Of a stretch of 64,000 bases of DNA, positions 41,117 to 49,172 are shown one piece after another. The notes under the pieces are model-generated. The model searched no databases, had not been told where the DNA came from, and saw nothing but the letters and a program-made list of their open reading frames with translations. The position numbers were made by a program, and so were the translations under genes. Positions within the stretch are counted from its first letter, which is position 1. Every line of letters starts with the position of its first letter. Source of the stretch: Streptomyces pristinaespiralis (GTDB lineage: Bacteria > Actinomycetota > Actinomycetes > Streptomycetales > Streptomycetaceae); NCBI RefSeq assembly GCF_001278075.1, contig NZ_CP011340.1, forward strand, positions 7,747,501-7,811,500. Reading direction: 5' to 3'.

Positions 41117-41704
41117 TCACCCGTCCGCGTTCGCCGGCCGCGGCTGCCTGTGCCTGGCGTAGTGGCGTGAGGCCTTCGCCCGGTTGCCGCAGCCGGCCAT
41201 GGAACACCACCGGCGCTTGCCGTTCTTGGAGACGTCGTAGAAGTGCAGCACGCACTCGGGGTTGGCGCACTTGCGGATCCGGTCGGGGTGCTCGTCGAGG
41301 AGTCGCAGGTACGCCTCCGCCGCGCTCCAGGCCGCCAGCCAGGCGGGGGAGTCGGTCTCGACGACGGACAGGGGACCCGCCTCGCCCAGCCGGCGCCGGA
41401 TCCGGCCGTGGCCGAGGATCTCGTTCAGTTCGTCGGCGGCCTGCTGCGGGTCGGCGCTCCCGTCCAGCAGCGCCACCACCGCGCGCCGGGTCGCCAGCAG
41501 GGCGTCGAGGCTCTCCCGGTCGGCCGGGACGCTGTCGGCGAAGCCGGCGGATCGCAGCCAGACGGCCAGGCCGTCCGGCCGCTCGAGCAGGTCGTGGCGG
41601 ACCCCTTCGTCGATCCAGACGGTGTTGACGAGGTCGAGCGGCAGAGGCTCGCCGGTGAGGGGGCGTGGATCCGCGGTCCGTCCGCGACCGGGGTCAGTGC
41701 TCAT
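41117..41704 (-). CDS. CGNR zinc-finger / ABATE-domain regulator
   Basis: A 195-residue protein with the stress-related ABATE N-domain (LTGEPLPLDLVNTVWIDEGV) and a C-terminal CGNR zinc finger: CANPECVLHFYDVSKNGKRR then WCSMAGCGNRAKASRHYARH. The four Cys give the metal site, and the basic helix after it would contact DNA. ATG 41704 has GGGAAG upstream; an in-frame ATG 13 codons earlier lacks a good site. It is divergent from the VOC gene, and a dyad between them (41780-41803) is a likely target of this protein. Confidence 0.9.
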   Translation of the reverse strand: MSTDPGRGRTADPRPLTGEPLPLDLVNTVWIDEGVRHDLLERPDGLAVWLRSAGFADSVPADRESLDALLATRRAVVALLDGSADPQQAADELNEILGHGRIRRRLGEAGPLSVVETDSPAWLAAWSAAEAYLRLLDEHPDRIRKCANPECVLHFYDVSKNGKRRWCSMAGCGNRAKASRHYARHRQPRPANADG

Positions 41705-41779
41705 GGGGGCTTCCCTTTCGTGTCGTCGGGTACATGCGATCACACCGCTGCGTCTCTAACCCCTGAATGACATTTCAAC

Positions 41780-41803
41780 GGTTGACCCCGAGGTGCGTCA
41801 ACC
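41780..41803. promoter_or_regulatory. Candidate operator between CGNR regulator and VOC gene
   Basis: GGTTGAC (41780-41786) and its reverse complement GTCAACC (41797-41803) are separated by 10 bases, one helical turn and a half centre to centre. GTTGAC may also serve as a -35 box for the VOC gene. The location between two divergent genes suits control by the CGNR protein. Confidence 0.5.
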
Positions 41804-41865
41804 ATTAACGTCCCTATCACCGGTTAGTCGGGACGTCGCCCGGCCGCCTACCCATGGAGACCCTC

Positions 41866-42348
41866 ATGACGCAGTCCATCGCCGACCAGTCCCTGCGTAC
41901 CCCGCGGACCCTGCAGACCGGCCACGTCGGTCTCAACGTCACCGACCTCGGGAAGTCGCTCCCCTTCTACCTCCGGGTCTTCGGCCTCGAGGTCATGGCG
42001 GAGGGTGACGAGGACGGCCGGCGCTGGGCCTTCCTCGCCCGCGACGGACGTCTCGTCCTGACTCTCTGGCAGCAGAGCGACGCCACCTTCTCCACCAGCT
42101 CCGCCGGCCTGCACCACCTTTCCTTCCAGGTCGACACGATGGAGGACGTCGAGGCCACCCGCGCCGTCCTGCTCGAACTCGGCGCCGACTTCGCCCACGA
42201 CGGCGTCGTCGCCCACGGCGAGGGCGCCGGATCCGGCGGCATCTTCTTCGCCGACCCCGACGGCATCCGCCTCGAGATCTACGCCCCCACCGGCGCCGAA
42301 GACGCCCCTGCTCCCGCCGGATCCGCCCCCACCTGCGGCTTCTTCTAG
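41866..42348 (+). CDS. VOC-family (glyoxalase-like) protein
   Basis: A 160-residue vicinal-oxygen-chelate protein with both beta-alpha-beta-beta-beta halves. Likely metal ligands are His in GHVGLNVTDLGKSLPFYLRV, His in LHHLSFQVDTMEDVE and Glu in GIRLEIYAPTG. The C-terminus is Pro/Ala-rich. ATG 41866 is preferred over 41854 because GGAG lies 6 bases before it and nothing suitable precedes the upper ATG. The substrate (dioxygenase, glyoxalase or antibiotic binding) cannot be told from sequence. A hairpin follows the stop. Confidence 0.88.
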   Translation: MTQSIADQSLRTPRTLQTGHVGLNVTDLGKSLPFYLRVFGLEVMAEGDEDGRRWAFLARDGRLVLTLWQQSDATFSTSSAGLHHLSFQVDTMEDVEATRAVLLELGADFAHDGVVAHGEGAGSGGIFFADPDGIRLEIYAPTGAEDAPAPAGSAPTCGFF

Positions 42349-42354
42349 AACACC

Positions 42355-42387
42355 GGGCGTGGGCCGCCGCGACCGCGGCCCACGCCC
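42355..42387 (+). terminator. Hairpin after the VOC gene
   Basis: Perfect 13-bp stem (GGGCGTGGGCCGC, 42355-42367, with 42375-42387) and a 7-base loop, starting 6 bases after the stop at 42348. The next gene has its own AAGGAG site further on, so this may end or attenuate the transcript. Confidence 0.75.
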
Positions 42388-42431
42388 GCACCACTCCCGC
42401 CCGCCCACAACCGCAGAGGAAGGAGCCGGAC

Positions 42432-43349
42432 ATGGGCGTCTACCACCATGGAGAGCACGCCGTGCAGCAACGAGCCGGCCTGATCGACCGGGCCGGCTCC
42501 TTGGCAGCCGCCATCAGGAGCGAACTCCCCACAGTCGCGGTCGAGTTCCTGGCCCGGCAGCCCATGCTCGTCGTCGGAGCCGCCGACACCGGCGGCGCCG
42601 TCTGGGCATCGCTGCTCACCGGCGCCCCAGGATTCGTCACCGCCACCGGGCCGGCCGCCGTCACGATCGACGCCGTCCCGCCCGACGGCGACCCGCTCCG
42701 CGACGTACTCGCCCGGCCCGCCCACGTCGGGATGATCGCCATCGATCCGGCCGCCCGTCGCCGCATGAGGATGAACGGCAGGGCCCGCCCGGCCGACGGC
42801 GGCCTCCACGTCGACCTCGACCAGATCTTCTCCAACTGCCCCAAGTACATCCAGCAGCGCCGGCCCACCATCGAACCGGCCACGCCTGCCGCCGTGACCA
42901 CCGCACCCTCGCACGGCACCGAGCTGACACCCGGTCAACTCGCCCTGGTCGAGGCGGCCGACACCTTCTTCATCGCCACCGCCGACGCGGCGGGCAACGC
43001 CGACGCCTCGCACCGGGGTGGCAGCCCCGGCTTTCTCCAGGCCCTCGGCCCGACCTGCCTGCGCTGGCCGGACTACGCCGGCAACGCCATGTTCGCCACC
43101 CTCGGCAACATCGAGGTCGACCCCCGTGCCGGACTGCTCCTGCCCGACTGGGACACGGGCACCGTCCTCCAGGTCACCGGTACCGCCGCCGTCGACTGGA
43201 ACCCCGGCCGCGCCGCCGCCGTGCCCGGCGCCCAGCGCATCGTCGAGTTCACCGTCGACCGCGTCGTGCAGATCGACCGCGCCTCTCCGCTGCGCTGGAC
43301 CGCGCCCGCGTACTCCCGCTTCAACCCGCCGCCACCCCGACCTCTTTGA
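42432..43349 (+). CDS. Pyridoxamine-5'-phosphate-oxidase-family FMN protein
   Basis: A 305-residue PNPOx-like protein. The N-terminal part has AAIRSELPTVAVEFLARQPM and VWASLLTGAPGFVTATGPAA, the C-terminal part ADTFFIATADAAGNADASHR, GGSPGFLQ and LRWPDYAGNAMFATLGNIEV. The latter is the flavin-binding beta-barrel signature. Proteins with this two-part layout may reduce small molecules or bind haem or F420; nothing here settles which. ATG 42432 has AGGAG 6 bases upstream. Confidence 0.85.
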   Translation: MGVYHHGEHAVQQRAGLIDRAGSLAAAIRSELPTVAVEFLARQPMLVVGAADTGGAVWASLLTGAPGFVTATGPAAVTIDAVPPDGDPLRDVLARPAHVGMIAIDPAARRRMRMNGRARPADGGLHVDLDQIFSNCPKYIQQRRPTIEPATPAAVTTAPSHGTELTPGQLALVEAADTFFIATADAAGNADASHRGGSPGFLQALGPTCLRWPDYAGNAMFATLGNIEVDPRAGLLLPDWDTGTVLQVTGTAAVDWNPGRAAAVPGAQRIVEFTVDRVVQIDRASPLRWTAPAYSRFNPPPPRPL

Positions 43350-43508
43350 GGGACGGATGGATGTTCCGATGCGGAACCGACACCGGCCGCCGGAGACCGA
43401 CCTGGCCCTGCCCTGACCCCGGACGTTGTTGAATCCTTGTCAAGAAGTACCGGCACGAGCGTTGACGTGCATCTGACACTTGCCACACGATGGGCGCGCC
43501 CCCCTACT

Positions 43509-43520
43509 TACCGGTCGGTA
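43509..43520 (+). promoter_or_regulatory. Possible TetR-type operator before the exported hydrolase
   Basis: TACCGGTCGGTA is a dyad with half-sites TACCG/CGGTA, the type of sequence bound by many TetR-family repressors. It lies 26-37 bases before the hydrolase start. No TetR gene is present nearby, so the regulator would be elsewhere. Confidence 0.35.
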
Positions 43521-43545
43521 TGGCGTCGTCGACGTGGAGGTCCTC

Positions 43546-45321
43546 GTGTCCCGTGCCCTGCTACGAAGCCGCAAGTCGCTCGCCCTGGCGGTCGGAACGG
43601 CGCTGCTCGCACCACTCGCGCTCACCGCTCCGGCCGCCGCCGACGACCGGTTCACGGTCACGCCGCTGACGTTCACCGTCGAGGCAGGCGACAGGACATG
43701 CACGATCGACGCCGACCTCTACCGCCCCGCCGGCGTCGACGCCGGCCGGCCCGCCCCCGCCGTCCTCACCACCAACGGCTTCGGCGGCAGCAAGGCCGAC
43801 GGCTCCACGGACGCCACCGCCGAGGCGTTCGCCGCCCGTGGCTATGTCGCGCTGGCCTACTCGGGCCTCGGATTCGGCCGGTCGGGCTGCCTCATCTCCC
43901 TCGACGACCCGCGGATCGACGGCCGTGCGGCGTCCCGGCTGATCGACTTCCTGGCCGGGACGCACGCCGCCGACGACGGCACCGTCGTCGACTACGTGAC
44001 CAGGGACGGTGCCGACGACCCACGCGTCGGCATGCTCGGCGGCTCGTACGGCGGCGCAGTCCAGATGGCCACCGCAGCGGTGGACCAGCGGGTCGACGCG
44101 CTCGTGCCCCTGATCACATGGCACGACCTCAATCATTCGCTCGACCCGAACAACGCAGAGGCAACGACCGTCCCCGGAGCCTTCAAATGGCAGTGGACGA
44201 ACGGCTTCTTCCTCATCGGGGAGGGCCAGCCGCTGATCAACCCCGGCCTCGACCCGTCACGCTTCGGTTCACCGACGTGCCTGCACTTCGTCGCCCGGGC
44301 CTGCGAGACGCAGCGCCTGCTGATCTCCGGACGGTACCCGGCCGACGGCGTCGAGGCGATGCAGCGCTTCGCGAGCAGCGTCTCACCCGTCTCGTACCTG
44401 CCCCAGGTCAAGGCGCCGACCCTGCTCGTCCAGGGGCAGGCCGACAGCCTGTTCACCCTCAACGAGGCGCAGGACACCTACGAGACGCTCAAGGCCCAGG
44501 GCACCCGGACCAAGATGATCTGGCAGTCCTGGGGACACAGCGGCGGCCTGACCGACCCGGCCGCCGGCGAGCTGAACCTCGGCGAGGGCAACCTCGAGAC
44601 CTCCTACGTCGGCAGGCGCATCCTCGCCTGGTTCGACCGGTACCTCCACAAGAACACGAGCACGGACACCGGCCCCGACTTCGCCTACTACCGCGACTGG
44701 CAGGCCGGTTACGGCGAAGCGGACGCCGTCCCCTCCCCGTCCCGGCGGATGTACCTCTCCGGTGACGGAAAACTCGTCGACAACCGCGCCGAGGTCGCCC
44801 GCGGCAGCCGCACCTACGCCAACTGGCTCGTGCCGACGAGCCACTCCGAGTCGTCACTGTCCGGACTGCTCGGCATCCCCGATCCCGAGCCGTACGACAC
44901 CCCGGGCACCTACCTGGGGTGGCGCAGCCGGCCGTTGACCGCGCCCCTCGACGTCGTCGGCGCCCCGAAGGCCCGGCTGAAGGTCGTCTCGCCCGGCACG
45001 GAACGAGTCCAGGACTCCGGCGACGCCGCCGACCGGCTGGTCCTCTTCGCCAAGGTGTACGACGTGGCGCCCGACGGCTCCAAGACCCTGGTGAACCGCC
45101 TGGTCGCACCGGTCCGGGTGCCGGACGTGACCGAGCCGTTCACGGTGGAGCTGCCGGGCATCGTGCACCGCTACGAGACCGGTCACCGGCTCGAGTTCGT
45201 GATCGCCGCGAGCGACACCGCGTACTACGGCAACCGGGGCGTCAAGCCGGTGACCGTCGTCAGCGCCCCGGACGACACCGGCGTCCTCGAACTCCCTCTG
45301 GTGCGCGGCTCCGGCTCCTGA
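43546..45321 (+). CDS. Exported CocE/X-Pro-dipeptidyl-peptidase-like hydrolase
   Basis: A 591-residue secreted serine hydrolase. Signal peptide ~1-35 (SLALAVGTALLAPLALTAPA, cleavage near AAADD). Alpha/beta-hydrolase domain to ~340: nucleophile Ser in GMLGGSYGGAVQ (~residues 164-175), Asp in QGQADSLFTLN, His in WQSWGHSGG. A PepX C-terminal jelly-roll (~420-590) includes RVPDVTEPFTVELPG and TGHRLEFVIAASDTAYYG. GTG 43546 is chosen because GGAGG lies 5 bases upstream and a signal peptide begins directly. The family includes X-Pro dipeptidases and cocaine esterase, so the substrate is uncertain. The likely location is extracellular. Confidence 0.88.
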   Translation: MSRALLRSRKSLALAVGTALLAPLALTAPAAADDRFTVTPLTFTVEAGDRTCTIDADLYRPAGVDAGRPAPAVLTTNGFGGSKADGSTDATAEAFAARGYVALAYSGLGFGRSGCLISLDDPRIDGRAASRLIDFLAGTHAADDGTVVDYVTRDGADDPRVGMLGGSYGGAVQMATAAVDQRVDALVPLITWHDLNHSLDPNNAEATTVPGAFKWQWTNGFFLIGEGQPLINPGLDPSRFGSPTCLHFVARACETQRLLISGRYPADGVEAMQRFASSVSPVSYLPQVKAPTLLVQGQADSLFTLNEAQDTYETLKAQGTRTKMIWQSWGHSGGLTDPAAGELNLGEGNLETSYVGRRILAWFDRYLHKNTSTDTGPDFAYYRDWQAGYGEADAVPSPSRRMYLSGDGKLVDNRAEVARGSRTYANWLVPTSHSESSLSGLLGIPDPEPYDTPGTYLGWRSRPLTAPLDVVGAPKARLKVVSPGTERVQDSGDAADRLVLFAKVYDVAPDGSKTLVNRLVAPVRVPDVTEPFTVELPGIVHRYETGHRLEFVIAASDTAYYGNRGVKPVTVVSAPDDTGVLELPLVRGSGS

Positions 45322-45334
45322 CCGGCGGTCGGGA

Positions 45335-45383
45335 GCCGAGAGCGGCTCGGCCCGGGCGGAGCAACTGCCGCGGCCGGCCGCGG
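45335..45383. terminator. Two short hairpins between convergent genes
   Basis: GCCGAG (45335-45340) pairs with CTCGGC (45346-45351), and 45368-45383 is a 16-base self-complementary palindrome (CCGCGGCCGGCCGCGG). They lie between the hydrolase stop (45321) and the kinase stop (45426) and may end either transcript. Confidence 0.5.
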
Positions 45384-45425
45384 GCGTCGATCCACCGCAA
45401 ACGATCAGCTCCCGCGCCCGGCCGT

Positions 45426-47051
45426 TCAGCCGTTGCGGTCCAGCGAGCCCACCACCGTGGCGGGGTCGGTGATCTCGTAGAGGAGCCGGTCGCTGCCCGA
45501 ACGGGTCAAGCGGATCGCCACCTCGGTGACGCAGGTGGAGTTCTTGGTGATCTCTTCCCGGACCCGGACGCCCTCCGGCGACTCCTCGGTGAGGATCCAG
45601 TGACCGCCGCAGCCGAGGGTCGGGTAGTCGACCGTCGCCACCCGCTCGCCGACCTTCCCACCGGTGTAGCTCACCTTCACGGTGTACTGCTGGGAACCGT
45701 CCTGCTGCAGCAGCCCGCTCCACCGTACCTCGTAGGCGAACGACTTCCCCGACGCCGACTTCGTGGGCGCCGGTGAACTGCCGTCGCCCGGGGGCGAGGA
45801 CGCCGACCGGGCGGCCGAGGCGGTGGCCGTTGCGGGATCCGCCGCCCGGTCGTCGTCCCGCCCGTTGTCACCCGGCTTCACGAGCATCAAGGCGACGCCC
45901 AGCACCACGACCGCGCCGACGGTCAGAAGAACCGGTACGAGCGCGCGATTACGGCTGCCTCCGCCGTTCGGCGGCACGACGGTCTGCCTCGGGACCGGAG
46001 TCGGAACCTGAGCACGCAGCGGTAGCGGGGTCGGCATGGGTGGCAGGGGCGGCGTGGGCCGCCCCCGTGGCGGGCCGTACGCGGGAGCGTGCACCGTCGG
46101 CATGGCGTGCACGCCAGGCGGAGTGCCGACCTGCGTCCGCGGCGGGCTCTGCGGGTCGCCGAGATCGAGCAGGCGGGCGCTCCGGCGCCCGATCTCCGCC
46201 GTCAGAGCCGGTGGGAGCCACGCGCTCTGCGGCTCACCGGCCGTCGCCGCGGCCGCCACCTCGGCGATCTCACGCAACGGGGGACGCTGCCCGGGGTCCT
46301 TCGCCATACAGCGCCGCACGAGACCCGCCAGCGTGTCCGGCAGTCCCGCCAGGTCCGGATCGTCCTCCATGACGCGCATCATCAGCGCGTAACTGCCGCT
46401 GTCGGAGTCGCCGAACGGATGGCGGCCCGTGGCGGCGAACGCGAGCACCGTACCGAGGCTGAAGACATCGCTGACCGCGGTGACATGCCGTCCCCTGACC
46501 TGCTCCGGTGACATGTAGCCCGGCGAGCCGATCACCGCTCCGGTCCGGGTGGCGACACTGGCGTCGGCCGCCCGTGCCACACCGAAGTCGATCACCCGGG
46601 GCCCGTCGAGGGTGAGCATCACGTTCGACGGCTTGAGATCGCGGTGCACCAGCCCGCTGCCGTGGATGTTCTGCAGCGCCCCGACCAGCCCGGCGGCCAG
46701 CGACCACACCGACTCCTCCGGCAGCCGCCCGCCGTGGCCCGTCACCGCCTCGTGCAGGGTGAGCCCGGGAACGTAGCCCGTGGCGAGCCAGGGAGTGGAG
46801 GACTCCGTGTCGAAGTCGAGGACGGGAGCCGTCCACGCGCCGTCGACCCGCTGCGCCGACCGCACCTCGGCACGGAACCGCCGCCGGAACTCCTGATCGT
46901 GGGCCAGCTGCGCATGAACCACCTTGACCGCGGCCATCCGCCCGTGGGCCCCGCGCCCCAGATACACCAGCCCCATGCCGCCCGCGCCGAGCCGGCCGAG
47001 CAGCACGTAGCTTCCGATCCGGGACGGATCCTCGGCCCTGAGTGGCTCCAC
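45426..47051 (-). CDS. Membrane serine/threonine protein kinase
   Basis: A 541-residue PknB-type kinase. Kinase domain ~14-265: glycine loop LGRLGAGGMGLVYLGR, Lys in MAAVKVVHAQL, catalytic loop LVHRDLKPSNVML, DFGVA and the activation end GSPGYMSPEQVRG. A Pro-rich linker (~295-365) is followed by one membrane helix at ~371-392 (ALVPVLLTVGAVVVLGVALM). The outer part (~400-541) has two Cys (TLGCGGHW, NSTCVTE) that could form a disulphide. GTG 47051 is chosen because the family-typical EPLRAEDPSRIGSYVLLGRL starts there; an upstream ATG at 47093 would add 14 residues. The signal it senses is unknown. Confidence 0.92.
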   Translation of the reverse strand: MEPLRAEDPSRIGSYVLLGRLGAGGMGLVYLGRGAHGRMAAVKVVHAQLAHDQEFRRRFRAEVRSAQRVDGAWTAPVLDFDTESSTPWLATGYVPGLTLHEAVTGHGGRLPEESVWSLAAGLVGALQNIHGSGLVHRDLKPSNVMLTLDGPRVIDFGVARAADASVATRTGAVIGSPGYMSPEQVRGRHVTAVSDVFSLGTVLAFAATGRHPFGDSDSGSYALMMRVMEDDPDLAGLPDTLAGLVRRCMAKDPGQRPPLREIAEVAAAATAGEPQSAWLPPALTAEIGRRSARLLDLGDPQSPPRTQVGTPPGVHAMPTVHAPAYGPPRGRPTPPLPPMPTPLPLRAQVPTPVPRQTVVPPNGGGSRNRALVPVLLTVGAVVVLGVALMLVKPGDNGRDDDRAADPATATASAARSASSPPGDGSSPAPTKSASGKSFAYEVRWSGLLQQDGSQQYTVKVSYTGGKVGERVATVDYPTLGCGGHWILTEESPEGVRVREEITKNSTCVTEVAIRLTRSGSDRLLYEITDPATVVGSLDRNG

Positions 47052-47233
47052 GCTGATCCGCCCCCGAAACGATCGACCGATGGTTACCCACATTCTGGAC
47101 CGTTGACCGCCCCCGTGGAACCGACTCGGCCGTGTCCGTGATCGCCGGGCGGCAGGCATGCCGGCCCTCCGGCGGGGCAACCGCTGGGGGAGGTGAACCG
47201 GCCCCGGAACACCCGACCCGACGGGGCCCTGCC

Positions 47234-47410
47234 ATGTCTTCCGGACTGATCATGATCGTCCGTCGGCTGCGGCGGCACGGGATCGTGCGGCGCCGTCGCC
47301 CCGACCCGCCGTCCCGGATCGGCAGGGGACCGCACGGCGTCTCCACGGCGGCCGTCGTCCGCCACCTCGTCGACGTCCTGCGCGCCCGGGCGGGCTCCCG
47401 CCGGCGCTGA
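47234..47410 (+). CDS. Possible small basic protein (58 aa)
   Basis: A 58-codon frame from an ATG at 47234 encodes an Arg-rich protein (SSGLIMIVRRLRRHGIVRRR and so on). It lacks a clear ribosome site and no domain is recognised. In this GC-rich DNA such short frames can be chance. It is the only candidate gene in the 509-base stretch 47052-47560 between the kinase start and the membrane protein; otherwise I see nothing there beyond the two promoters it must hold. Confidence 0.25.
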   Translation: MSSGLIMIVRRLRRHGIVRRRRPDPPSRIGRGPHGVSTAAVVRHLVDVLRARAGSRRR

Positions 47411-47560
47411 TCCGCCGAGCGCCCGCACGACGGTGAGGGGCCGCCCCGGCGCCATTCCGCCGGAGAGATCCCGACGGTACTTTCTGTGCATCCGGCATCG
47501 GTGCCGGGCCGGACCGACGGGGGCGGGGGGCTGTGATCCGCCCCCATGGGAGAGGTGCAC

Positions 47561-48079
47561 ATGCGGGTGCTCGTGGCGACACTCGTGGCCATCGTCGGCG
47601 TCGGACTCGCGGCCAACGGCCTCGTGTTCGTGCTGATGGGACTTCTGGAACAGCGCAGCGACGGCGACATGTACGAGGTCGCGTTCCAGCACGTCGGGGA
47701 CGAATGCAGGGGCGGACACGAGCTGCATCTCGACATCGAGAACGGCGCACCCCTGGACTGCGTGCCCAGCTACGTCATGGGCGGATCCCCGAGGGTCGAA
47801 CTGCCGGGCTTCACCGGCGCGCAGAACGACGAGGTCGCCGCGCTGGGCGAACAGCTCGGCAGCGGGGGACTGACGGACGCCGAGCAGCACCGGATCCAGG
47901 ACCGGGTGGACGAACTCGCCGCCACCGTCCCGGCCGGCGACCGGCCACGCCCCGACTCGGCCACCGTGTGGCCCGCGGAGGCGGGCGTGTGGGGTGCTCG
48001 CCGGGCCTGGGTCGGGGGAGGAATGGTCGCGGTCGGGGTCGTGGGCACGGTCGCTGTCATGCGGATGGCGGCGCGCTGA
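47561..48079 (+). CDS. Small membrane protein (172 aa), unknown
   Basis: A 172-residue protein with a hydrophobic N-terminal helix (VLVATLVAIVGVGLAANGLV, ~residues 3-22) and a second near the C-terminus (WVGGGMVAVGVVGTVAVM, ~150-167). Between them lies an outer or inner loop with two Cys (GDECRGG, LDCVPS). ATG 47561 is preferred because GGGAGAGG lies 5 bases before it; an upstream ATG at 47546 would add 5 residues. No family is recognised. A two-helix membrane-anchored loop is all that can be said. Confidence 0.78.
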   Translation: MRVLVATLVAIVGVGLAANGLVFVLMGLLEQRSDGDMYEVAFQHVGDECRGGHELHLDIENGAPLDCVPSYVMGGSPRVELPGFTGAQNDEVAALGEQLGSGGLTDAEQHRIQDRVDELAATVPAGDRPRPDSATVWPAEAGVWGARRAWVGGGMVAVGVVGTVAVMRMAAR

Positions 48080-48116
48080 ACCGAGCGTGAGCGCGACGCC
48101 CCCGGCCGGCCGAGTG

Positions 48117-48548
48117 TCAGTTCTCGCTGACCGCTGTCCTGGAACGAGGAGGCACCGCGTACCAGCCCGGCCTCACCTCGATGAGCAGATCGTCGAGGCC
48201 GCCGATCGCCGCCGAGAGCTGTTCAGGCGGAGGGGCAGCCGGCGGTGACAGGCTCTGCCCGTGACGACGAAGCCGCCAGAGGTCGAACACCTCTGCGCCG
48301 TCGACGAAGTCCACGTCGACTTCCACCCCGTCCGAGCCGGTCAGCCGACAGCCCGCGCCGTGAACCGAGTACGCGTAGCCGCCCGCGCGGCCCTCGCGGC
48401 CGATCTGCCCCGAACGCGCGAGCGTGAGCATGTCCGCCATACGCTCCACTTGAGGCAGGGCCTCCCGCAGCTCCGCGCTCGCCGTCTCGAGAGCGCTGAG
48501 GAAACCGAGCACCAGGGCTCGTGGAGGCGGTGGTTGCCGCGCTGTCAC
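48117..48548 (-). CDS. DUF6896-like small protein
   Basis: A 143-residue protein with AYSVHGAGCRLTGSDGVEVD and VDFVDGAEVFDLWRLRRHGQ (~residues 58-98), a layout seen in DUF6896-type proteins. No membrane segment. GTG 48548 overlaps the stop of the acetyltransferase gene as GTGA (48545-48548), so the two are translated together. The role is unknown; similar proteins often occur near toxin or regulatory genes, but nothing here supports a specific job. Confidence 0.65.
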   Translation of the reverse strand: MTARQPPPPRALVLGFLSALETASAELREALPQVERMADMLTLARSGQIGREGRAGGYAYSVHGAGCRLTGSDGVEVDVDFVDGAEVFDLWRLRRHGQSLSPPAAPPPEQLSAAIGGLDDLLIEVRPGWYAVPPRSRTAVSEN

Positions 48549-49063
48549 CGGAGCGTCTCGATCCCTCGGCGCATGGCCACCCGTGGCCACCGGTCCAGGC
48601 CGTGTTCCGCCTCCCGTTCGCGGATTGCCCGGAGCTTCGGGCCGAGCGTGTCGTCGGCCATGGCCCGGAAGCCGCACCGCGTGTAGTACGGCGCGTTCCA
48701 CGGGACGTCCGTGAAGGTGGTCAGGGTCAGAGCGGGGATGCCCTCGTCCGCCGCCCGGGCCGCGAGGTGGTCCAGGAGGGAGCGTCCGACTCCTCGGCGT
48801 GAGATGTCGGGGTGCACCGACACCTGCTCGACGTGGAGGTTGCCGTCGACGTGGTCGGCGATGAGGTAGGCGACCGGCACGTCGTCCCTGCCGACCGCCA
48901 CCCATGCCCTCCCGGCGTGCTGGTAGCGCGCCAGCTCCGGGACGGGCAGGGGCGGGTCGTCGGCGATCTCGGGCATGCCGATGTCGCGGAAGCACCGGCC
49001 CGCGGCTCGCTCGATGTCCTGGAGGACGGACAGGTCTCCGGTGCGGACTGCTCGGATGCGCAT
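48545..49063 (-). CDS. GNAT-family N-acetyltransferase
   Basis: A 172-residue acetyl-CoA-dependent acetyltransferase. The acetyl-CoA loop is in VEQVSVHPDISRRGVGRSLL (R-R-G-V-G, ~residues 86-105), with ALTLTTFTDVPWNAPYYTRC and GFRAMADD as the following strand and helix. It resembles small-molecule or aminoglycoside-type GNATs, but the substrate is not evident. ATG 49063 begins MRIRAVRTGDLSVL, the usual GNAT opening. It is followed by the DUF6896-like gene with a 4-base overlap. Confidence 0.9.
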   Translation of the reverse strand: MRIRAVRTGDLSVLQDIERAAGRCFRDIGMPEIADDPPLPVPELARYQHAGRAWVAVGRDDVPVAYLIADHVDGNLHVEQVSVHPDISRRGVGRSLLDHLAARAADEGIPALTLTTFTDVPWNAPYYTRCGFRAMADDTLGPKLRAIREREAEHGLDRWPRVAMRRGIETLR

Positions 49064-49116
49064 GGCCCCATTGTTCCCGCGGACCTGCCGCGGCTCTTGA
49101 CCATGTGCGCGCCGTC

Positions 49117-49166
49117 GGCCGCCGTGGCGGGGACAGGCCGGGCCGGTCGTCCCCGCCACGGCGGCC
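49117..49166 (-). terminator. Terminator of the GH3 gene, 18-bp stem
   Basis: Perfect 18-bp inverted repeat (49117-49134 and 49149-49166) with a 14-base loop, 7 bases past the GH3 stop at 49173 on the minus strand. Confidence 0.85.
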
Positions 49167-49172
49167 GTCCCG

